This document shows, piece after piece, positions 48,742 to 56,206 of a DNA stretch of 64,000 nucleotides. The notes under the pieces are model-generated. The model did not search any database, was not told the origin of the DNA, and saw nothing but the letters and a program-made list of their open reading frames with translations. Source of the DNA: Hyphomicrobiales bacterium (lineage in GTDB: Bacteria > Pseudomonadota > Alphaproteobacteria > Rhizobiales > Xanthobacteraceae); assembly GCA_017305665.1 (NCBI GenBank), contig JAFKKH010000016.1, positions 85,177 through 149,176 of the forward strand, read 5' to 3'. The position numbers and the translations under genes are program-made. Position 1 is the stretch's first letter. Every line of letters starts with the position of its first letter.

Positions 48742-49068
48742 ATGCTGAAAAATGGCAGATATTCTTCGTGGTTCAGAACCCCGCTCGGCGAAGGTACCGG
48801 CGTTGTCACGCTCTGTGACGGCAAGATCTCCGGCAGGGACGTGGCGATGGCCTATGAAGGATCCTACGCCGACGACGGAGAACAGCTGACCGCCACGTTC
48901 AGATCGTGGCGTCACAGCGATAGCGCGCCGTCCCTGTTCGGTGTCGACGATATCGAGGTTTCGCTGTCGGGCAAGTCACCGTCCGGCAAGGTCGTCTCTT
49001 GCTCCGGCTTCGCCAAGCAGGCCCCGGACCTCCCGTTCGAGGTCACGCTGGTCCGCATGGATGATTGA
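48742..49068 (+). CDS. GrlR-like small beta-rich protein
   Basis: A 108-residue protein starting MLKNGRYSSWFRTPLGEGTG with repeated DG turns and FGVDDIEVSLSGKSPSGKVVSCSG. It resembles the GrlR-like fold (a small beta-barrel known as a repressor of a type III secretion regulator in enterics, also widespread in rhizobia as an unknown protein). No secretion genes are nearby, so its role is probably unrelated. Start 48742 is family-like; an extension to 48655 is rejected. Confidence 0.65.
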   Translation: MLKNGRYSSWFRTPLGEGTGVVTLCDGKISGRDVAMAYEGSYADDGEQLTATFRSWRHSDSAPSLFGVDDIEVSLSGKSPSGKVVSCSGFAKQAPDLPFEVTLVRMDD

Positions 49069-49174
49069 AGCGGCCCCGGATGATGTATCGCGGGTTGGGC
49101 CGAGCTTCCGCTCAATGTAACGTTAATTGTAGCCGGAACGCATTCGCGCGCGCGACGTGCTAATGATATCGCAT

Positions 49175-49247
49175 GCGGGTTTAGCTTAGTGGCAAAGCCG
49201 CGGTTTCCAGGCCGCAGACCGATGTTCGATTCATCGAATCCGCTCCA
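49175..49247 (+). tRNA. tRNA-Gly-like (TCC) with a short anticodon arm
   Basis: 73 bases with encoded CCA, intact acceptor (GCGGGTT with AATCCGC) and T-arm (CGATG-TTCGATT-CATCG), and a D-arm with GG. The anticodon arm is one base short: GCGGT and GCCGC close a six-base loop (TTCCAG, or an eight-base loop if the U-G pair opens), reading TCC at 49206-49208. It may be a functional but unusual tRNA-Gly or a decayed copy. Confidence 0.65.
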
Positions 49248-49360
49248 GCAAAATCACGGTTGTCGTCATTTGCGCATCGCGTAAGGCCTGCGGTGTCGCC
49301 GAGACGCGGACAACTTGGCATTCATTCGAGTTCAATTGCCGCTGATCCGAACGATCAGCC

Positions 49361-49376
49361 GCGAAACGCGTTTCGC
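49361..49376. promoter_or_regulatory. Perfect 16-bp palindrome upstream of the zinc-ribbon gene
   Basis: GCGAAACGCGTTTCGC is its own reverse complement. A second inverted repeat GCTGATC-CGAAC-GATCAGC (49341-49359) lies just before it. The ATG of the zinc-ribbon gene is 25 bases downstream, so this is a candidate operator. Confidence 0.4.
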
Positions 49377-49401
49377 CGTTACAGCATCAAGGTGATGGGC
49401 G

Positions 49402-49563
49402 ATGGCGGAGCAACGGCGTCGGATTCGCATCGTGCATGTCACGTGCCCGAAGTGCAGAAATGCGATCGAGGTGCGCAATCCGCAAAACATCCGCGAGGAT
49501 TTCGGCGTGACCTGCGAAGTGTGCGGAAAGCGCAGCATTTTCCACGTCAGCGACATCCGCTGA
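49402..49563 (+). CDS. Small zinc-ribbon protein
   Basis: A 53-residue protein with two CxxC knuckles (VTCPKCRNAIEV and TCEVCGKRSIFH), a likely zinc ribbon, and basic flanks. AAGGTGA precedes the ATG. Too small for most gene finders; likely a nucleic-acid- or protein-binding regulator. Function unknown. Confidence 0.65.
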   Translation: MAEQRRRIRIVHVTCPKCRNAIEVRNPQNIREDFGVTCEVCGKRSIFHVSDIR

Positions 49564-49738
49564 ATGGAACAGAGATCGGGTGGAAGTGCTTAACCCAACA
49601 GGACTCCGCAACTGCACCGCTTCGCGAAATGGGGAGCGATGAGGGCTGGACTGAGGCAGAAATCCGACGCGGTCCTTCATCGCACATTCAGTGGCGTTGC
49701 GATGAGATTTCACTTTCTGCACTGAAGAGGAAAGCACC

Positions 49739-50002
49739 ATGAAACTCCTGGCTTCTCTCGCTTTCGCCGTCGGTCTCGGTATGGCGTCGGCGCAAGCGAT
49801 GCCCGTTGCGCCGATGCATGACACGAGTGGCAGCCCCGTCACCCGAGTCGGTTGGCGCTGCGGTCCCGGCTGGCATATCAACGGTTGGGGGCGCTGCGTG
49901 CCCAACAGGCGCTTCTATCGGTCCTACGGCTACTACGGCGTGCCGCGATTCCATCATTGGGGTCATCGTCCCTGGCATCATCGCCACTGGCGCCGCTGGT
50001 GA
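49739..50002 (+). CDS. Small exported protein with GCG/CRPN-like motif
   Basis: An 87-residue protein with a signal peptide (residues 1-20, cleaved after SAQA) and a mature part rich in Trp, His and Tyr. The segment RCGPGWHINGWGRCVPNRR resembles the GCG-CRPN motif of small exported rhizobial proteins. Role unknown. A terminator follows at 50014-50034. Confidence 0.65.
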   Translation: MKLLASLAFAVGLGMASAQAMPVAPMHDTSGSPVTRVGWRCGPGWHINGWGRCVPNRRFYRSYGYYGVPRFHHWGHRPWHHRHWRRW

Positions 50003-50013
50003 GGCGACAGGAG

Positions 50014-50037
50014 AGCCCGCGCACCGCGCGGGCTTTT
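50014..50037 (+). terminator. Terminator after the small exported protein
   Basis: Stem AGCCCGCG (50014-50021) with CGCGGGCT (50027-50034), followed by T. Confidence 0.75.
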
Positions 50038-50117
50038 CCGCTGTAAGTGTCGGCGAGCGTATGCCATCCGCCGAAATGGCGGCGCGCATGCATGATCATG
50101 TTGAGAAAGGAAGAAGT

Positions 50118-50192
50118 TGGAGGCCCAGCCTGGACTTGAACCAGGATAAAAAGCTTTGCACAGCTCCCGCGTAGGACTTCCGCCACCGGGCC
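50118..50192 (-). tRNA. tRNA-Cys-like (GCA) with a short anticodon arm
   Basis: 75 bases on the minus strand with encoded CCA, acceptor GGCCCGG with CTGGGCC, discriminator U73 (expected for Cys), T-arm CCTGG-TTCAAGT-CCAGG, and anticodon GCA (50157-50159). The anticodon arm is short: AGCT and AGCT close a six-base loop (GTGCAA). The D-loop has CC where GG18-19 is expected. It could be a degenerate extra copy. Confidence 0.6.
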
Positions 50193-50253
50193 ATCCGTAA
50201 TATTCCGCAACGGACGGCGACGAGCTAGGCTTAATGGACCTTAACGTTAACGG

Positions 50254-50979
50254 TTAGCGCGCCGTATCCGAACCTCTCGCGCGATCAAAGGCATGGCGCG
50301 CGACGAAAGTCATCCGTGAGGGGTTATGGCCGATGTTGTCAGGCGCTCGCGATGCGGTAAATCCCGCGGCCTTGAGCTTGGCGAGCATGTCGGCCTCGCT
50401 GTAGCGCTGCAAGCCGATCCTGTTGCGGAGTTGCCGATAGTCGGACAGCGCGGTTCGCGCCAATCCCCACAGCGCATCCTTCACGAAGCCATGCTTCGCC
50501 GCGAAGCGCAGCAGCGCGATCACGTCGCCGGACATGCCGACATTCGGCTGCAGGATATCGCCCAGCACCAACTGGCCGGCCGGCTTGAGAAGCCTGCCGA
50601 CGATCGCGAAGGCGGTGTCGAGCTCGTCCGGGGTCATGTATTGGGCGACGGAGTTCATCACCGCCAGATCGACGGACTTTTCATCCATGTGGCGGAGTTC
50701 GTCCAGCGAACGCACCCGGATCTTCGTATTGGGTGCGAACCTGGCCACCAGACGGCCGCGAACGCCCGGCGCGGGTTCGGCGAGGATCAGCCGACCGCAG
50801 GCATCGGCCACCCGCTCGGCGGAGAGGGCCTCGCCGCAGGCATAATCCAGCACGACCGAATCCGTCGATGCGATGTAGCCAATGATGTCGCGCGCGATGG
50901 CCTCGAAGTGGACGTCGCGATGCAATTTGCTGACGTAAATCGTGTGGGTGGAATCGTAATAGTCGATCCAGTCATCCAT
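50254..50979 (-). CDS. SAM-dependent methyltransferase
   Basis: A 241-residue class I methyltransferase. The SAM motif I is VVLDYACGEALSAERVAD (near residue 42); later DLAVMNSVAQYMTPDELDTA and LKPAGQLVLGDIL match the motif-II and post-II region. Substrate is unknown. It stands apart from neighbours, downstream of the tRNA-Cys-like gene. Confidence 0.8.
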   Translation of the reverse strand: MDDWIDYYDSTHTIYVSKLHRDVHFEAIARDIIGYIASTDSVVLDYACGEALSAERVADACGRLILAEPAPGVRGRLVARFAPNTKIRVRSLDELRHMDEKSVDLAVMNSVAQYMTPDELDTAFAIVGRLLKPAGQLVLGDILQPNVGMSGDVIALLRFAAKHGFVKDALWGLARTALSDYRQLRNRIGLQRYSEADMLAKLKAAGFTASRAPDNIGHNPSRMTFVARHAFDRARGSDTAR

Positions 50980-51134
50980 GGACGGGTCTGAGCCAATCTT
51001 TGTGTTCCGCGGTCGGAACCTTGGGGGAGAATAGCGCGTTACAGGGGTCTGGGGGGCGATTTTCGAGCGGCGAGGCTTCTCATCGGCCAGCGAAAATCCC
51101 CCATTGACCGCTTTTCCTAACAGGAAGGTTCATC

Positions 51135-51674
51135 GTGACCAAAGCCAAAAGTTCCGCTTCGCACCAGAAAGTCAATCCAGAGCTGGATACGCCGACCGAT
51201 CTTTCGCAGGAGGGCGTGGACAAGATCTCGGCCGCCATGAACACCATTCTGGCGGATACCTTCGCGCTTTATTTGAAGACCAAGAACTTCCACTGGCATG
51301 TCAGCGGCCGGCACTTCCGCGACTATCACCTGCTGCTCGACGAGCAGTCGGAGCAGATCTTCGGCACCACCGATGAGATCGCCGAGCGGGTGCGCAAGAT
51401 CGGCGGCACTACGGTGCGCTCGATCGGGCAGATCGCCAAGCTGCAGACCCTCGACGATAACGACGAGAGTTATGTCCCGCCGCGCGAGATGCTGCGCGAG
51501 CTGATGAACGACAACAAGAAGGTCGTGGCCGCCATGCGCAAGGCTCACGATGTCTGCGACAAGTACGAGGATGTGGCAACGGCGAGCTTGCTCGAGAACT
51601 TCATCGATGCGGCGGAGCGGCGCACCTGGTTCCTGTTCGAGGCGAGCCGTCAGGAAGGCGACAACGCGGCCTGA
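51135..51674 (+). CDS. dps: Dps/ferritin-like DNA-protection protein
   Basis: A 179-residue Dps-family protein. The ferroxidase-type helices are visible: LYLKTKNFHWHVSGRHFRDYHLLLDEQSEQI near residues 45-75 and later helices (DVATASLLENFIDAAERRTW). It oxidises iron and stores it as a shell of 12 subunits, protecting DNA. GTG start at 51135 with AGGAAGG upstream. Confidence 0.9.
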   Translation: MTKAKSSASHQKVNPELDTPTDLSQEGVDKISAAMNTILADTFALYLKTKNFHWHVSGRHFRDYHLLLDEQSEQIFGTTDEIAERVRKIGGTTVRSIGQIAKLQTLDDNDESYVPPREMLRELMNDNKKVVAAMRKAHDVCDKYEDVATASLLENFIDAAERRTWFLFEASRQEGDNAA

Positions 51675-51780
51675 TCCGGCGCCGTCGATCTGCGACACGA
51701 CCCGCAGCGGCCGCGCGGCCACTCCCGCGAGGCCGCTTTTGTCATTCATGAGTATGAGTTAGCTGCGCGACCCGGCGCAG

Positions 51781-52341
51781 CTACGATCCGGCGCGGCTCC
51801 GCGAATTTGCGTTCGAATGCTGTCGCCACAGGGCGACCAGCGGGCCATTCGCGCCGCCCACTGGATCGGTCGCCGGTTGCGGCACGGACGGAATCTGCTG
51901 CAGCGCCTTGCGATGATTGTCGTAGGTCGGCAGCGTGACGTGCATCTCCGATCCCGGTGGATAGGCGCCGATCGCCCGAAAATTGTGGCTGGCGAACAGG
52001 CACTTGTGGCCGGTGCCCGCGGGCAGGATGGCGACGTCGCCGGCGGACAACTGGATTGCCGTGCCGCGTTCGCCGCCGAACAGCACCAGCGCATGGCCGC
52101 GCGCCACGCCGAGCACCTCGTGCACCGTCGAATGGTAGTGCTGGTAGTCGTAGATCCCGTTGCGCCACAGTCCGCCCCAGCCATTGCCGCTGAAGACGTC
52201 TTCGATGGTGCGCTCCGGATCGGCCGTCAGCGTGTCGATCGCGTCGCGATAGAGCACGAGCGGCAGCACGCTGTTCGGAATGAGGCCGTCATCCTCGAAC
52301 ACGAACGTGCGTGGTTTGATGCCGTCGCGCACTGCGGACAT
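51781..52341 (-). CDS. Cupin-family protein (YjlB-like)
   Basis: A 186-residue cupin. The metal-binding motif 1 reads YQHYHSTVHEVLGVARGHALV and motif 2 lies at GTGHKCLFASHNFRAIGAYP. The N-terminus MSAVRDGIKPRTFVFEDDGL is family-like; a longer frame to 52515 is rejected as non-homologous. Function unknown. Confidence 0.75.
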   Translation of the reverse strand: MSAVRDGIKPRTFVFEDDGLIPNSVLPLVLYRDAIDTLTADPERTIEDVFSGNGWGGLWRNGIYDYQHYHSTVHEVLGVARGHALVLFGGERGTAIQLSAGDVAILPAGTGHKCLFASHNFRAIGAYPPGSEMHVTLPTYDNHRKALQQIPSVPQPATDPVGGANGPLVALWRQHSNANSRSRAGS

Positions 52342-52390
52342 GATTACCCTCCGGACCGGAATATGTGAGGGGTCAACGGCCCGGAGCACG

Positions 52391-52900
52391 TTACGTTCCG
52401 CGTGGGCCGGCTTTCGGGAGTTCGAGCACGAGGCAGGTCGTGGTGCCATGCGCGAGCAGGCGGCCCTGGCCGTCGAGCAGGCGTCCTTCCGCGGTGCCCA
52501 CGCGGCGTCCGACATTGAGCGCGCGACCCTCGGCGCGCACCTCGCCGGTGTCCGACGTGATCGCCTTGATCAGTGTGATCTTGAACTCGAGCGTGGTGTA
52601 GCCTTGGCCTTTCGGCAGCATCGACTGCACCGCGCAGCCCATCGCGGAGTCGAGAAGCGTCGCGGCGAAACCGCCATGCACGCTGCCGATCGGGTTGTAG
52701 TGCTGCGGTCCCGGTATCGCCTGAAACACCACGAAGCCGGGATCGGCGCTGCCGCGGGTGAAGCCGACCTGCTGCATCATGGTGGCGTGCGGCAGCTCGC
52801 CTGAAAACATCCTGCGCAGGAAATCGAGGCCGCTCATCGACGCCAGCACGTCCGGCGGGGTGAGGCCGAACAGCGACGATGACTGGAGCTCCGTGGTCAC
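52391..52900 (-). CDS. PaaI-type hotdog-fold thioesterase
   Basis: A 169-residue hotdog thioesterase: NPIGSVHGGFAATLLDSAMG near residue 75 and GQGYTTLEFKITLIKAITSD are the family signature. GTG 52900 overlaps the carA stop codon (GTGA), so translation is coupled to carA although the functions look unrelated. Acyl-CoA substrate unknown. Confidence 0.85.
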   Translation of the reverse strand: MTTELQSSSLFGLTPPDVLASMSGLDFLRRMFSGELPHATMMQQVGFTRGSADPGFVVFQAIPGPQHYNPIGSVHGGFAATLLDSAMGCAVQSMLPKGQGYTTLEFKITLIKAITSDTGEVRAEGRALNVGRRVGTAEGRLLDGQGRLLAHGTTTCLVLELPKAGPRGT

Positions 52901-54087
52901 GCCCGCTTGTTCTCGCGCATCAAATCCGCAAAACGCTTGAACAGGTAGTGCGAGTCGCGCGGGCCGGGCGAGGCCTCGGGGTGGTATTGCACCGAGAACA
53001 CCGGCTTGCCCTCGAGCTCGATGCCGCAGTTGGAGCCGTCGAACAGCGAGACGTGGGTCTGCTTGGCGCCTTTCGGCAGCGTCGCCTCGTCCACGGCGAA
53101 GCCGTGGTTCATGGAGGTGATTTCCACCTTGCCGGTGGTCTCGTCCTTCACCGGATGATTGGCGCCGTGATGACCCTGATGCATCTTCTTGGTCTTGGCG
53201 CCGACCGCGAGGCCGAGCATCTGGTGGCCGAGACAGATGCCGAAGGTCGGCGTGCCCGACTCGATCACCTTCTGGATGACCGGCACCGCGTACTTGCCGG
53301 TCTCGGCGGGATCGCCCGGGCCGTTGGAGAGAAACACACCGTCCGGCTTCATCGCCAAGATGTCTTCCGCCGAGGTGGTGGCGGGAACGACGGTGACCTT
53401 GCAGCCTTCGCCGGCCAAGAGGCGCAGGATGTTGCGCTTGATGCCGTAGTCTACCGCGACGATGTTGAATTCCGGCTTGTCCTGACGGCCAAAGCCCTTG
53501 TCCCACACCCACGGCGTCTCGTCCCAGGTGTAGCGCTGGGCGCTGGTCACCATCGGCACGAGATCCATGCCCTCGAGGCCGGGCCATTCGCGCGCCTCTT
53601 CCTTCAATCCATGCAGATCGAACTGTCCGTTCCTGGCATGTGCGATCACGGCGTTCGGCATGCCCTTGCCGCGGATCAACGCGGTCAGCGCGCGGGTATC
53701 GATGCCGGAGATGCCGATGATGCCGCGGGCGCGCAGCCACTGGTCGAGGTGCTTCGCGGCGCGATAGTTCGAGGGATCGGTGATGGCGCTGCGCAGGATG
53801 ACGCCGCGCGCGCCCGGCGTTGCCGCCATGTTCACCGTCTCGATGTCCTCGTCGTTGGTGCCGACGTTGCCGATATGGGGGAAGGTGAAGGTGATGAGCT
53901 GGCCGGCATAGGAGGGATCGGTGAGGATCTCCTCGTATCCGGTCATCGCGGTGTTGAAGCAGACTTCGCCGACCGCCTGTCCTTCGGCGCCGAGGCCAAA
54001 ACCTTCGAGCACGGTGCCGTCGGCGAGCACGAGGAGCGCGGTCGGTTTGAGGTCCGGCCAGGCTGAAGCATTTTCTGATGTGGTCAT
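52897..54087 (-). CDS. carA: Carbamoyl-phosphate synthase small subunit
   Basis: A 396-residue glutamine amidotransferase subunit. The class I triad is visible: the nucleophile in FGICLGHQMLGLAVGAKT and His/Glu near the C-terminus (VFSVQYHPEASPGP). The start MTTSENASAWPD at 54087 is chosen over an extension to 54111. It is about 4.5 kb from carB, in the same direction, with other genes between. Confidence 0.96.
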   Translation of the reverse strand: MTTSENASAWPDLKPTALLVLADGTVLEGFGLGAEGQAVGEVCFNTAMTGYEEILTDPSYAGQLITFTFPHIGNVGTNDEDIETVNMAATPGARGVILRSAITDPSNYRAAKHLDQWLRARGIIGISGIDTRALTALIRGKGMPNAVIAHARNGQFDLHGLKEEAREWPGLEGMDLVPMVTSAQRYTWDETPWVWDKGFGRQDKPEFNIVAVDYGIKRNILRLLAGEGCKVTVVPATTSAEDILAMKPDGVFLSNGPGDPAETGKYAVPVIQKVIESGTPTFGICLGHQMLGLAVGAKTKKMHQGHHGANHPVKDETTGKVEITSMNHGFAVDEATLPKGAKQTHVSLFDGSNCGIELEGKPVFSVQYHPEASPGPRDSHYLFKRFADLMRENKRA

Positions 54088-54231
54088 GAACCCATCACAT
54101 AGACCCGCCACCGGCTTGCGTCAAAGCCGGAACGATACGATTCACATGCGAAAGCGGGGATTTGACAGACAGGCCGGGAATTTTAATCTGTTCCCGCGTT
54201 CGCCGATGAAATTTTCGGAAAATCCGGGGGG

Positions 54232-54939
54232 ATGACCATGCGCGACACGATGCCGATCCTGCTGGTCCCGGGGCTCACCTGTTCGCCACGGATTTATGCG
54301 CCGGTCGAGGGGCCGCTGTGGCGCTTCGGGCCGGTGACGACAGCCAACCATATCCGCGATGACAGCATGGGCGCGATCGCGCGCCGGATTCTGGCGGAGG
54401 CGCCGCCGCGCTTCGCGCTCGCCGGGCATTCCATGGGCGGCTACATCGCCTTCGAGATCATGCGGCAGGCGCCGGATCGTGTCGCGAAACTGGCGCTGAT
54501 CAACACCCAGGCGCGGCCCGATACGCCTGATGTGAGCGAGCGACGCCGCGGTTTCATGGCGCGCGCGAAGGCCGGCAAGCTGCATGACGTCATCGACGAG
54601 CACTTTCCACTGATGGTGCATCCCTCGCGCACCGGCGATACCGATATCCGCAAGCTGGTGCACGACATGGGCGACGACGTCGGCGCTGAGGGGTTCATCA
54701 ACCACCAGACGGCGATCATTGCCCGCGTCGACTCGCGGCCGACGATGGCGACCATCCGGTGTCCGACGCTGGTGCTGTCCGGCGATCAAGATCTGCTCAT
54801 CCCCAATTCGCTGTCGAAGGAAATGGCCGACGGCATCCCCGGCGCAAAACTCGTGATCCTCTCCGATTGCGGCCACTGCCCGCAGCCGGAGCGGCCGGAG
54901 GCCACCGTCGCCGCATTGACGGACTGGATGCAGATGTAG
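54232..54939 (+). CDS. Alpha/beta hydrolase
   Basis: A 235-residue hydrolase with nucleophile elbow AGHSMGGYIAF (Ser near residue 66), an Asp in SGDQDLLIP and a His in SDCGHCPQPERPE, a complete catalytic triad. Substrate unknown. Divergent from carA. Confidence 0.85.
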   Translation: MTMRDTMPILLVPGLTCSPRIYAPVEGPLWRFGPVTTANHIRDDSMGAIARRILAEAPPRFALAGHSMGGYIAFEIMRQAPDRVAKLALINTQARPDTPDVSERRRGFMARAKAGKLHDVIDEHFPLMVHPSRTGDTDIRKLVHDMGDDVGAEGFINHQTAIIARVDSRPTMATIRCPTLVLSGDQDLLIPNSLSKEMADGIPGAKLVILSDCGHCPQPERPEATVAALTDWMQM

Positions 54940-55016
54940 TTGTCGGGGCGCCGCGAACGCCTTACATCGGGGGTCTGCAAACATGGCGGCGTAACGCGCT
55001 GCGAGAGGAGATCACC

Positions 55017-55472
55017 ATGCTGCGCGATGACATCAACACCGCCGTCAAGGACGCGATGAAGGCCAAGGACGAGCGCAAGCTCTCCACGCTGCGCATGGTG
55101 AACTCGACCATCAAGAACGCCGACATCGAGGCGCGCGGGCAGGGCAAGCCGCCGCTGTCGGACGGCGACCTGCTCGGCCTGTTGCAGAAGATGATCAAGC
55201 AGCGCCAGGAGTCGGTGGAGCTCTACGAAAAGGGCGGCCGCGAGGAACTGGCCGCGCAGGAGCGCGCAGAAATTCTCGTGATCTCCGGCTACCTGCCGAA
55301 GCAGATGTCCGACGACGACGTGAAGGCTGCGATCGCCGCCACCATCACCGAGACCGGCGCGGCCGGCATCAAGGACATGGGCAAGGTGATCGGCGCGCTG
55401 AAGGCGAAGTACGCGGGGCAGATGGATTTCGGCAAGGCCAGCGGTCTCGTGAAGGCCGCGCTGACCGGTTAG
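55017..55472 (+). CDS. yqeY: GatB/YqeY-domain protein
   Basis: A 151-residue protein with the YqeY pattern (MLRDDINTAVKDAMKAKDER, IKQRQESVELYEKGGREELAAQE and SGYLPKQMSDDDVKAAI). YqeY is related to the tRNA-binding tail of GatB; function is unclear. GAGAGGAG precedes the ATG; a longer frame from 54759 overlaps the hydrolase and is rejected. Confidence 0.88.
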   Translation: MLRDDINTAVKDAMKAKDERKLSTLRMVNSTIKNADIEARGQGKPPLSDGDLLGLLQKMIKQRQESVELYEKGGREELAAQERAEILVISGYLPKQMSDDDVKAAIAATITETGAAGIKDMGKVIGALKAKYAGQMDFGKASGLVKAALTG

Positions 55473-55489
55473 CTTCCCTAACTCTTTGC

Positions 55490-55562
55490 TCGTCATGTCC
55501 GGACTTGATCCGGACATCTATCTTCGAAGGATGGATTGCCGGGCCGAGCCCGGCAATGACAT
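55490..55562. repeat. Double palindromic intergenic repeat
   Basis: Two hairpins in a row: TGTCCGGACTTGATCCGGACA and, after 20 bases, ATTGCCGGGCCGAGCCCGGCAAT-type arms. Such paired palindromes are a common intergenic repeat in Bradyrhizobium-type genomes. Confidence 0.7.
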
Positions 55563-55738
55563 GTCGTGTCAGGCTCTCAATACGCAGCCTGTGCTCCGTC
55601 GCTTTGCGTGATCGTGTCGTAATGCGAGGCGCGTCGCATCGGCTGAAATCGTTCCAGTACACCAAAGAAATTGTTCGGTTCCTGCGCCGGAACGACGTTC
55701 TCGGCGTCGCGTTGTCGCCCCACAAACAGGAGGCGACG

Positions 55739-55825
55739 ATGGGCTTTGGACGTGGAGTTCTACTTTGGCTGATTGGCATTCCGATTCCGCTGATCATTCT
55801 TCTTGCGATTTTCATGCATCACTAA
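55739..55825 (+). CDS. 28-residue membrane peptide
   Basis: A 28-residue ORF (MGFGRGVLLWLIGIPIPLII and LLAIFMHH) that is a single hydrophobic helix. AGGAGG precedes the ATG by 6 bases. A second small membrane gene follows 19 bases later. Short, but the ribosome site and helix favour a real gene. Confidence 0.55.
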   Translation: MGFGRGVLLWLIGIPIPLIILLAIFMHH

Positions 55826-55844
55826 GCCTTGAGCGAGGGACGAC

Positions 55845-56009
55845 ATGAGCATCGGCACAATCATTCTGATCATTCTGATTATCGCCTTGCTGGGCGGCTT
55901 CAGCGGTTTCGGCGGCGGACCGTTCTATGGCACCGGCTACTATGGCGGTGGCGGCCTTGGACTGGTGATCATCATCCTGATCATCCTGCTCCTGATGGGA
56001 CGGATCTAG
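55845..56009 (+). CDS. DUF3309-family small membrane protein
   Basis: A 54-residue protein: hydrophobic start (MSIGTIILIILIIALLGG), a Gly/Tyr-rich loop (FSGFGGGPFYGTGYYGGGG) and a hydrophobic end (LVIIILIILLLMGRI). This is the DUF3309 pattern of small alphaproteobacterial membrane proteins. GAGGGA precedes the ATG. Confidence 0.75.
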   Translation: MSIGTIILIILIIALLGGFSGFGGGPFYGTGYYGGGGLGLVIIILIILLLMGRI

Positions 56010-56110
56010 AGCATGATCCCGAAAAGTGGGAACCGGTTTTCGGACAAGATCATGCTCAAATTAAAAAGGTAGGCGACGAGTCTGATTCAGCGCAGTTGGA
56101 TCAGACTCTA
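56010..56110. repeat. Dispersed palindromic repeat, copy 2, with extra inverted repeat
   Basis: The first part (56010-56056) matches the palindrome at 25983-26029, with arms GCATGATCCCGAAAAGTGGG and TTTTCGGACAAGATCATGC. An adjacent inverted repeat (GAGTCTGATT, 56079-56088, with GATCAGACTC, 56099-56108) extends the element to about 56110. Confidence 0.8.
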
Positions 56111-56141
56111 GCCGCCATCTGCGAGGCGGTTGAAACGACAA

Positions 56142-56171
56142 GCGAAGGCCCCGGTTCGCCGGGGCCTTCGC
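56142..56171. terminator. Long hairpin between the repeat and the SRPBCC gene
   Basis: A 13-bp stem GCGAAGGCCCCGG (56142-56154) with CCGGGGCCTTCGC (56159-56171) and loop TTCG. No long T-run, but position suits a convergent terminator for the SRPBCC operon. Confidence 0.55.
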
Positions 56172-56206
56172 CATATGGAGAGGGGCAGGAAGAACGGCGG
56201 CGGTTA

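Noticed and set aside
52901-53740. N-terminal extension of the thioesterase into carA
   Set aside because: Reads carA out of frame; thioesterase homology begins at the GTG 52900.
54759-55016. N-terminal extension of yqeY
   Set aside because: Overlaps the hydrolase gene and lacks family character.
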